The notes under the pieces: model-generated
Database searches by the model: none
What the model was told of the DNA's origin: nothing
What the model saw: the letters and a program-made list of their open reading frames with translations, nothing else
Part shown: positions 1 to 9,957 of the stretch, piece by piece
How the letters are laid out: each line of letters starts with the position of its first letter
Position numbering within the stretch: the stretch's first letter is position 1
Source of the DNA: Maratus speciosus
Lineage: Eukaryota > Arthropoda > Arachnida > Araneae > Salticidae
Reading direction: 5' to 3'
DNA length: 64,000 nucleotides
NCBI GenBank assembly: GCA_963932465.1
Contig: OZ010791.1
Span: 153,495,915-153,559,914 of the forward strand
Program-made: the position numbers and the translations under genes

Positions 1-1940
1 AAATGCTGCAAAAAATTAAGTCTCCCGTTTGATTTTTGACACGGAAGATCTTATGGGTGATTTAGCTCAAATTTTTATATTTTAGTGAACATAGAACCAA
101 ATAAATAATAAAACACATATATATAACATATTTTAATAGTAATAATGATATAATGTATTGGTGGCTCTCACATTAAAAAAAAAAAAAATAAATAAATAAA
201 ATAAGCTAATCCTCAAAAGAAAGCCAAGAAAAAGTGTTGAACATTTTCTACTTTACTAAAATATCTAATGACAGCAAGAACAATTAAACAGAAAAACGTG
301 CATTTTATAAATGCTTGGGTAAATAAGTTTAATAAAGTAAAAAAAAAAAAAAAAATTTTTTTTTTACAGCCTGTCTTAATGCAGAATTGGTAGTAAAGGG
401 AGGGGGGATGTCAAGAAAATATAGAAGGTAAGCAAAAAAAATAAATAAATAAATATTTCAAATGGTTACAGTATTCTTGAACTTAAATAAAAATCTTGCT
501 TTTATATTTTTATAGAAGTTAATAAATAAAATAGAAAATACAATCCAAAAATGAGATTTTACTGCACCTACAATCAACATGATTCTTGAATTTAATAACT
601 TAAACATTATGTCCACAATGGATACCAAAAATTTAAGATCAGATTTCCAAATATAGATAAGCTTATTTTTATTTTCATTTATTTTTCAACATTTCCAAAA
701 AATATTTACAGAGTACTGTTAAATAAAGTTTAGGTTTGATAATTGCTCAATAAATTTTGGATATTAAGATAATATTAAAATCATGGTACTTCATTTCATT
801 CTATTGATAATTAAAATGACCGATTAGAAGACAACAAAAATATCAATAAGTCGATAAATTAAAAGGGGAGATGGATAAAAAATGCATGTTGTGGTTTTAT
901 AATTATTTATGTTTAACCCCTTTATAGCGAGCATATATATGCCATTTAAGGATAACAAAATCCTTGATTTTGAACACCAGTATTTTAGTACAGAAATTAT
1001 CGCATTATCTAACCACAGATTTTCAGCTATTAAATAAGGCGAAAATTACAATTTTTAAAAACTGGTTTTTGAAGAATTAAAAGAAGTGTAAAAATTGCTT
1101 ATCACAAAGGGATTAATCTGATAATCCCTTTCAGGATTTTACTACTAATGAACACAAAATTAATTAAAGACGTTTTATTTTAAATCTAATAAAAGGCATA
1201 TTCTTTTGCTTACAATTCTCATTCTCATCAAGAAAAGAAGAAAAACTTAACAATTATACATTTCATTCTACATGTACTTACTATGTTTTATAATATATTT
1301 AAAATTATCATGGTGCTTTAACTTTTAATATGACACTTTAAAACCTTTGAATACAGTAATTTATTAGAAATATAACACTTATTTTTGCAAACTGAAATAA
1401 TTTAATTGAATTTCTGTGTACTACATTCCAAGTAACAAAGCTAATAAATACTGTATGATATTAAACATTAAAATATACATACTTTATTTCTGAGGCACTC
1501 AATAACTAGCTTTAAAAAAATCGTTGTTTGCGGGAATAAAGTGTTGGCATATAATTATCATTTTATTCAGGAATTTTCTTGAGGCACTTTCTTCAGTAAA
1601 ACCCAATTTGCACACAGATGTTGTCTGTTAAAATCTACTATATAAACTTTATATTAATATACGAACATGAATTTTCAAAATGTAAACAGCCTGAATTCAA
1701 GAGGTGATTAAAAAAAGACATATATGCAAAGCAGTTGATTGCTAATATTTAAAACACTTTAACAAATATCATTTAAGCACATGTCATGTACACTATAGCA
1801 AATGTTTGCTGGTAATTCATCTTGTAAATTAATGGCAATTCTATAAATAATACAGAAACTATTATTTTAATTTAGTAATATAACTGATTTTATATCATGT
1901 TTATAACAGATTAGTGATTATCTATTGCAATCATATAGAC
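1..1940. other. AT-rich flank downstream of UNC80
   Basis: No gene recognised. The stretch holds long A and T runs, including an A16-T10 run near 340-365 that can fold back on itself, and the TTAA-bounded MITE at 913-1116 listed separately. Confidence 0.5.
913..1116. mobile_element. TTAA-bounded MITE, copy 1
   Basis: Bounded by TTAA on both sides (913-916 and 1113-1116). Imperfect terminal inverted repeats: TTAACCCCTTTATAGCGAGC on the left; the right end, reverse-complemented, reads TTAATCCCTTTGTGATAAGC. It shares with the elements at 26029 and 41598 the internal motif ACACCAGTATTTTAG, so the three look like one family. TTAA targets and CCCTTT ends are typical of piggyBac-like MITEs. No coding capacity. 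Confidence 0.55.
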
Positions 1941-2664
1941 CACGGACGGCAAACCTTTTCACATCTACGTGCCAAATTTTTCCAAAAATATATTTTATGT
2001 GATCATGACGTGCCAACAATAAAACATTCTAATGTATCAAATAATAATAAATCAAAATTACTTAAAATTTTGTTTTTAGCATTAGAAAAATATGGATAAT
2101 ATTTGATGATATACTTTAGAAAATTATTTTTAAAATATTATTTCTGTTGTCTCATCTTAGATGCCAAATAATTTATATCAACTTTGAACTTAGTTATTTT
2201 TAAGAGAACACAAGTTTTTAACTTGAATTTTTCATATTATTTATTTTCAAAAAGAATGTCTCGCAGGAAAAAAAAAAAAAAAGTAAGCACCAGAATCTAC
2301 AGCTTTCAGTGCCTGAAATTGAATTCCAAATTTTTATAATTTTACCATCGGCATTTTTGCCTATAATGCCTTTTAATCTTTCTTTTGCAATAATCTGCTA
2401 AATCTCTCTTATTCTTAAAATTTTGTGTACCAATATTGAGTAGATTGGGATACATCGAGTTATATTCCAATTTCTTCAATCTGTATGACAATAACCAACC
2501 AACCAAACTAATCGAATTCAGATAGCCAGAGATAGCGTCTAGATTAATTAAAGTATTTCTTGAAATTTGATTATATTTTGGTGTAGAACCTGAATCTATA
2601 CCATGCCAAAAATAATCTACAGCATGCCACTTATGGCACGCGTGCCATAGGTTCGGTGTCCCTG
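1941..2664. mobile_element. hAT-like non-autonomous element
   Basis: Flanked by a perfect 8-bp target duplication ATATAGAC (1933-1940 and 2665-2672), the hallmark of hAT elements. The ends are inverted and related: left CACGGACGGCAAACC, right (reverse complement) CAGGGACACCGAACC; both continue into a CGTGCCA motif. It contains a 115-codon minus-strand ORF (2342-2689) that crosses the right end and resembles no transposase I know. Non-autonomous, old. Confidence 0.8.
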
Positions 2665-2989
2665 ATATAGACTCTTTCATTCCAAACAACTACAATGGGT
2701 AGAAATGTTTTCCAAGCATTGCTATCTGTTAATGCAGCTGAAGCAACACTCTTTAAATTATCAAATCAAATTTTGATCTTTTTTTGGTTATGAAACAAAA
2801 ATAATCCTATCACACCACGCTAATATTTACAAAGTACTAAATTTAGTATTAATTGTAATATAACAGCAATATATTGTAATTATTCACAAATATTCAAAAC
2901 ACGCAAAAATTCTGTTTTTCAATTCTAAGTTTGACAATTAAAATAACAATCTAATATAAAAAGTTACAACATGTTTTTGATGATTAAAA

Positions 2990-3570
2990 GAAACAGTAAG
3001 GGTGTAACAAAAAAATATTTTCCCATGCTCAACAACCCAAAATTTTCGGAATTTCCAGGCTCATTTTTAAATGTCTTAATGTATATGGGCATGGTCTCGG
3101 CAGAATGTTTTGGAAATTATTATCCTAAATTTTTCCAGCTCAGCAGCCAAAAGTGTTGAGGCGGTATTAAAAAGAAATATTTTCCCATGCTCAACAACTC
3201 GAAATTTTCGGACACATTTATAAAGGTGAAAATGTGAAACTTGCTGACATGGTTTTTGAAGCGATATATAAGCGGCCGTGTGTTTTCCTTTTTCACTCAA
3301 TTAATTAGAACTTGATTTAAAACAATTATTTTCTCAGTATGACCCTCTTTTTCATTCCCAGCTCATTCGCTTTGGGAAATTCGGTTCAAAACGCCAACTT
3401 TCACAGCATTTTTTGTAATATATTCTGCTTTTATCACAAAATCGACAAGCACATCACATTATATAGCTTCTGAATAAGTGAATCTGTCAATTTGCTGAGT
3501 TTTAGAAGAAAAATGAATTTAAAAATAATTCAGAAAATAAGAAGTTTCGATTTGAATACACCCTTAAGAG
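2990..3570 (+). repeat. Interspersed repeat, copy related to 14860-15300
   Basis: Diverged copy of the sequence found inverted at about 14860-15300. Shared strings include the 'ttttcccatgctcaacaac' segment, the 'aattaattagaacttgattt' segment and the segment reading 'gaatacacccttaa'. Within this copy the segment around 'cccatgctcaacaac' occurs twice, at about 3013-3050 and 3173-3210. Class unknown. Confidence 0.6.
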
Positions 3571-5760
3571 AGATATTTGTATTTTCATATCATTTAACAA
3601 GCATTCAAAATATGTAAAAAAATCAGTTTTTTTATTCAAAGTTTGACAATTAAAAAGAAAAAAAATTTGAAAAATTGGATTACCAGCAAACAATTGGCAC
3701 AAAAGACACTATCACTAATAATAACCAATATTTCATCGTTGTTTCATGAAATGGTACATAATTTATAAATTTACTTTCAAAGCATCAACTAGTAATAATA
3801 AAAAGTCCATCATATATCACACTGCAGAGGTCACTATTATAAAATAAAACTGTCATTCATGTAAAACAGCACATATTTCGATATATACTTTATATTTCAC
3901 TAACTAAAACATTTAAAACACTATGAGTTACTGACATGGACTAACTTCTAAGTATCTGCATGCTACAATGCTAGATCGATAGTCAATAGAATGCATTATA
4001 TTTGATCTTTTAGATCTTGTCTACATTCAATAAGCAGGCTTCTTATATTCAAAACAGAATTAAATAACTTTTCCAAAATAATACAACATGCAGAAATTTT
4101 ATAAAAATCTCACAAATTAACAAGTTTAAAAGAAAAGAAGAAAATATTAAAAGAATTCCAGCATTTAATACATATGTGGAATTAAAAATAAAACATGTCT
4201 CAGACAAAGTTTTAAATTATTAAAATCATGTGTTTAATCAATAAATGATCTTTAAACTGTCTCATAGATTCTACTTAAAATTCAGCTAAACCGGTGTTTT
4301 TTAAGATTTTATCTTCATAAAATCAATATAAGCAATATGATTAAGAGTATTAAAAATGAGGCAAAAAATAATCAAGGCATGCTCAATGATTAAAATAGAA
4401 TAAAAATAAATAACATAAATGTACATCAAAACTAAAATATCACAATACCATAGGAGTACTTGGCCTTGTACTTCAATATTGGCAATTAGATATTTGGTAA
4501 ATTTATCACACATATTAATAATACTTAAGAAATAAACTCAACATAAAATCAACAATTAAAACTAAAATAGGAACTACAAACATAAAAAATAAATAAGAAA
4601 GAGCAAACAACAAAAAATTAAGTATGTTGCATATAAAAGAATAGTTTCTATAAATGATTTCTAAATGTAAGAAAAACAAATAAATAATACAAAACATAAA
4701 ATAAAAATTTCTAAAAAAGATTCCTAAATGCTAGAAAAATAAATAGAAAAGGACAAAAATAAATAAATAGAATGAACACAAATGGCAAAAAAAATTTTCA
4801 TAAATAATAATTAAATATTATTTCTTATTAAAATAGTATAAATTTAGATTACAAATAAAAATGGCTCTGCACAAATTAATTCAAAACATACACAGGATAA
4901 TACAATATTTGTAGCTGAACTTTTCAAGCACTGTTATGCTTTCAGAAATATATCTATTGCAAAATTATTGTGTAGTTTAAAAAGTATCTTTACCTTCTTA
5001 AAGAAAATATTGGGCAATATTTTTTCTAAATTTGCGTGAAGATTTAATCAATCATTAACTTTTGATTGTGTTTGTAATATGAACTTTTTAAATTGCAGTG
5101 CATCCTTTTAATTCACAAAATACTTTCAATTTTTTTTTCTCTTCAAGTAATAAAGAGTAAATGAAATTTGTGATTTTATTTTCATTTAAAAAGAGATTTG
5201 TAAAAAAAATAACATTTGAAAAAGAATTCTGAAGTACATGTATATTAAAAATATAAAAATTTCAAAATTTTGTCAATGCATAGTTATAACAGTGCATAGT
5301 GTTAGATTTAAATAAGTAGGAACTATTGATAAACACAACAATCGCAAGATATATATATATCTTATATTTCATAACACTAAAAATTGTTTTCTAAGTGTTT
5401 GGCACAATTTATTTTGTTGATCAGCCCATACATTATAATAGAGTTTTTTGTGTAATAAAACTAGATTAGTAGTTGGAACTCTTATGTAACAAAACATATC
5501 ATACTTTGATCTGTTTACAATTGCATAGTATCAATGTATTAACAATGACATAGTTTCGTTTCATCTTCATACACTATTTAGATTGATTAATATAATAAAT
5601 CAGATGTTTGAGTAGTTTTCATCAAGTTAAATACAGTTGAAACGCTTGCCTTATTAATATTTTATTGTTATTTATGCACTTTGTTTCTTTGAATAAAAGA
5701 AAAACTGTAATAACAATTTTTACAATGGAGATATAATTTTAACAAATTGAAGACAGTTAT

Positions 5761-6137
5761 AACATATAGTTTGAACATTAAAATTCCACAATTTTACTTA
5801 AAAGGCGATTAATGTAATGAAAAGATGTTATAAGTTTCAAATATATATTTTATTTAAAAACTTCTTAGTATACTTTCAAACCTTCCAGGTTCATCTTCAG
5901 AGAATATTTTGATAACTAAATGCTGTTTATCTATACAAAATACGTCACTTTGTTTTGAAATTGAAATCGGGAGAGTTAATAATTAGAGTTAAAAGTAGAA
6001 GTAGCAGTAGTTTCATGGATTGAATTTTAATTAGAGGAAATATATACATTATTATTGTTATTTGCAATTCCATTTATTTTATGATATCATTTTGTTTTTC
6101 ATACGTCACTTTCTATGGGTAGAAAAATATTTACTTT

Positions 6138-6170
<33 letters not shown>

Positions 6171-6380
6171 TACGTCACTTTGTTCAGGTTTTCAGGATTT
6201 ATTTTCAGGACATTGAACCACAAACTGGGGATATTGTACTCTGAAGATGAACCTGGAAGGTTTGAAAGTATACTAAGAAGTTTTTAAATAAAATATATAT
6301 TTGAAACTTATAACATCTTTTCATTACATTAATCGCCTTTTAGTAAAATTGTGGAATTTTAATGTTCAAACTATATGTTG
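5761..6380. repeat. Long inverted repeat (140-bp arms)
   Basis: Arms 5761-5902 and 6239-6380 are reverse complements apart from about one base of length difference. The 336-bp spacer holds three copies of TACGTCACTTT (about 5941, 6102 and 6172) and a 28-T run. The near identity of the arms points to a recent foldback element or a recent inverted duplication. A 12-bp direct repeat gacagttataac lies at 5752-5763 and 6422-6433. Confidence 0.85.
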
Positions 6381-8187
6381 AATCAAGGTGAAAAATTGTG
6401 TTTCGTCTTTTGATATTATTTGACAGTTATAACTTTAATAAACAATGGAGATATAAAATCTAAAATAATAATCCAATTCTAATGCATTAATATAAAATTT
6501 GTCTTTTCCACACATAAATAACAACTGTTTTTCTTTAATTTTTAATTAATAAACTTGTTTCAATAACTTTCAAAAGGAACCACTTGATTTAGTTATGAAC
6601 CAGCATAAGTAATAATATAGCAAGAATTTTTTTTTTTTTTTTTTTTTTTCAGATAAGAAACAGATATAAATATTTTATGTAAAAATTTACAATTATTTAT
6701 TTCCCATGTAAACAAATTTTAAATTAATAAACACTTTTAATAAATATTTAAAAACATTGCTTTCTTCCCTTGTATTACATTTATTCATTTGCATGTAAAG
6801 TAATTAGAAAGCTTTCTTTTCCAAAGACTGTCATGTTAATCAAGTTTTAATTGTTTGATTTACCTATATGAAAAAATATGAATTGCCACCTTTATATCGA
6901 GATCATAGCTCATCTGAAAACTTGATAATATATGTACAGGTGAATGAAAATCAAATAATTAGCCTTTAGAAAATCAGATAACTTTCTATTAAACTTTATT
7001 TAAAAATAAGATATATAACATAAAATATAAATTTAAAAAATTTGGAATTTTTAGAATAAGAAATTTGTTTTGATTTTTTGAAAGGGAAAAGTAAAATGAT
7101 ACCACAACAATGTAATTACTATTTCATACAATTGACGCAAAACAGTTTTAAAATTTCACAGTATTAACTTGATGAAAAGAAAACCCTTTAAAATTAGACG
7201 TTAGAAAAGAAATGTCGATAAACGGGAAAAGGACATTTTTATGATAACAATTCCATCTTGTGCAAATTATTCTGAATTTTCCCTGATAGCACAAAAAGTA
7301 TGCTAATCATGAATAAAAAATCTGAAAAGTGGTATTTGTGCAGTTAAATTTAGTTTTAGTTGATATTGAATTGCATTGCAAATGACAAAACAATTCTAAA
7401 GATGTACAAATCCAACAGTAAAGATTGTAAAACACCTCATGCTTAAAATTTATTTTACGGCTGAATTGAAGCTATCATAAATTTTCACCATAAATAACAT
7501 CTTAATCTTTTTAAAACAATGCCATAAAAATTAGTACAAGATTATGATAAAATTTATAAAAAAGTTCTTTATAATTTATCATCCAATTTTAAATGTGAAA
7601 TATATTAATGTTTGTTTATTTTCCAAAATTTTTAATCTATGCCCATTTTAATAAAATTTGTATCCAAAACTTCATTAAAATTATCTCACATATCATAGGA
7701 ATTGTATTCACATACTTTCACAACACTTCAAAACTGGCAGAATTTAAAAATATTTTAATTTCTACATTTTAAAATATTAATGGTTAAAAGTTTTTGATTG
7801 GATAAAAAAATGTCTAAATGCATACAATCGTGATTGGCTTTATAATTTTAGTGGCTCAGTACCAATTTCATACAATTTTTGATAAAAAAATTTAGTAAGT
7901 GTACAATCAGTTATAATGCTTGCATAAAGTCAATTACAACAAGTATACTTCTTGTATAAAATGTCAAAAAAAAAAAAAAAAAAAAAAAAAAGAGGGTAAA
8001 GCACATAAGTTATCAAAATACATTAGCACATACTCTTTTTTTAAAGAGCTTCAAAGTAAGCACGTAAGTACCTTCAAATTAATGCAAGCACTTACACGAA
8101 ATAAATAAAAATGTTCAACAGGTCTGGTATAATATAAAACTGAATCAACCAAAGCAATAATTTCTTAAAAAAGGTAATCTTACAAAA

Positions 8188-8252
8188 AGTTTTGGCTTAA
8201 AATAAATAACTTATTGCTTACAACATGCTCAAAATAAGCAACTTATTTTAAG
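8188..8252. repeat. Hairpin with AATAA-rich arms
   Basis: The arm gcttaaaataaataacttatt is followed, after a short loop, by aataagcaacttattttaagc. It would fold into an imperfect stem and lies about 300 bp past the UNC80 stop, possibly in the 3' UTR. Confidence 0.5.
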
Positions 8253-8552
8253 CATACATGGCATTTTAAGAATTTACTACAGCAAGTATGATAATTTCAC
8301 ATTCGACAAAATACAGAGCAAGTGTTTGTAGTGATTTCTTTTAATATTTAAAATTATGATTATTTTTAAAAGCTCATGTAATTTAAAATGTATATATATT
8401 CTGAATATAAGATATTTTTATGTTTGCAATATCTTGTCTGATCCCTTAAAATTAATACTGAGCCACATTCTAGAGTGGTTACATTGTGGAGAGTAAACAT
8501 CATCTAAATATAATCTTCCTCTTGAATAAAAAACATATACACAGCATTAACA

Positions 8553-8825
8553 TTATACGCATGTGTTACCACCATCTTGGCTCGGAAAGACCATAACAGA
8601 AGCTTGCAACTCTTCCTCTTTATTATCACCTTCTTGTAATAGGGTACATTTTTCAGCCGTACCAATAGATTCAATGGAATCACCAAGGGCATGAGCATCA
8701 CTAGGGGACAGAGGGCTTGTGGGAGATTGGGAATGAGATCTAACACGCTTTTTACCGTGATAGCGTTTGGCTCGGCGCTCAACAGGAGAGTCTTCACTTC
8801 CAGTTTGTGATGCAATCTTCTGCTT
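8553..8825 (-). CDS. unc80: UNC80 last exon with stop codon
   Basis: Terminal coding exon, phase 0 in, 90 codons plus TAA at 8555-8553. It encodes KQKIASQTGSEDSPVERRAK, a basic and Ser/Pro-rich stretch RSHSQSPTSPLSPSD, an acidic stretch, and ends QDGGNTCV. The last four residues N-T-C-V match the class I PDZ-ligand pattern (S/T at -2, V at 0). The acceptor is a tandem one: tag at 8826-8828 and cag at 8820-8822, six nt apart and both in frame, so two isoforms differing by Lys-Gln are possible. I use the upstream one. The 138-codon ORF over this place is in another frame. Confidence 0.8.
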   Translation of the reverse strand, partial: KQKIASQTGSEDSPVERRAKRYHGKKRVRSHSQSPTSPLSPSDAHALGDSIESIGTAEKCTLLQEGDNKEEELQASVMVFPSQDGGNTCV

Positions 8826-9034
8826 CTACACAAAATTATAATATGAGTTAGAAGGTAATGATTTTTTATTACAAGCATATACATGAAACAAGAAGCAGCT
8901 AATGAAGTAACTTTATCCACAAAATTGCATTTTGATCAAAATGTTGTTATTTTTTTACAGGCTTATAAATAACACTCAAGTGCTTTAAAAACTAAAACTC
9001 CATGACAATACAATCCATGTAAAATCATGGCCAG

Positions 9035-9222
9035 TGATACCTGATTCCGCTTTCATGACTCTGGGCTTAAGATGCTATATATGGCATATGCCCCAGACAA
9101 GTGGTCTGCTTGATGCAGAACCCACAATTGAAGAGTTGGGTGAACCTTGCTCAAATCCAGAGGTGAACCTAGCACCTGTAGTGTGGCAGCATAGTGTACT
9201 AACCACTGAGCGACTGGACATC
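9035..9222 (-). mobile_element. tRNA-derived SINE
   Basis: On the minus strand an A-box-like TCGCTCAGTGGTTA (9213-9200) is followed about 30 bp later by a B-box-like GGTTCACCTC (9169-9160), the spacing of an internal Pol III promoter. The tRNA-like head is followed by an unrelated body, as in SINEs. The cloverleaf is not intact, so this is not a working tRNA gene. It lies in the last intron of UNC80, in the same orientation as the gene. Confidence 0.6.
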
Positions 9223-9957
9223 ATTATGACTTTAATGGATTGTAAAAAATATATAACATTTTAAGAATTTTTAATATTAGTAAAAAATAGTTTTATAAAA
9301 AATGTCATTTTTGTGAACAAAGTTACATTCTGGTATCATGCTATTATTGAAATCTGAATAAAAATAAATTGAAGCATCATTTACTACTTAATTATTAATG
9401 AGATGGACATGGACCCCGTCAAATACGAAGGAATAAAAAAGTTTAATAAGGATAAGGAATTCTTAGACTTTTATAATAAACCTAGAAAAATAATTACAGT
9501 AAAAAAATTAACCTTACATTGGCTATTCTAAAAATAAAAATTACTTTTAAATACAATTTTGTTCATCTAAGTGACTTGTAATCAGGACAAGTAATCATAA
9601 TAAAGTGAACAACTGAGGCTCTAATTTTTGGTAGTATTACGGAATGGAAAATCAGTGAAAATTACACCACTTTGACACAATTATAGTAATTTTTTTCAAT
9701 GAAAATTAAACCTAATATCATTTTTACTGAATCAAGATTTATTTGAAACAAATTTTCATATGTAATTCTAATTTCTTTATTTTAAAAGTATTTTAGTGTG
9801 CTATAAGTTAATAAATATATTTCCAAAATTGATTCATTTTGCCAGCGGAAACTCTGCATGTGAAGATTTGCACACCATTGACATCTTAACTTGTGGTCTT
9901 AATGTTGGTGCCAATAAGAAAAAGGTCCAGAAATTTAGATGCATTCATTGTAAAATA

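Larger units (their letters stand above)
2665..8552. other. AT-rich region 3' of the UNC80 stop
   Basis: Holds the UNC80 3' UTR on its right side (the polyadenylation site cannot be fixed among many AT-rich candidates), a diverged repeat at 2990-3570, a long inverted repeat at 5761-6380, a hairpin at 8188-8252 and an A-run at 7966-7991. ORFs here are short, AT-rich and unlike proteins. Nothing else supported. Confidence 0.5.

Noticed and set aside
2342..2689. A 115-codon minus-strand ORF
   Set aside because: It overlaps the right end of an hAT-like element and has no recognisable domain; probably chance or relic.
8504..8920. The 138-codon ORF as the gene's coding frame
   Set aside because: The spliced UNC80 frame is a different one; only that frame joins in phase with the exon at 17120 and keeps the family's polar-tail composition.
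9200..9222. A tRNA gene
   Set aside because: A and B boxes are present but no acceptor stem or complete cloverleaf; better as a SINE head.
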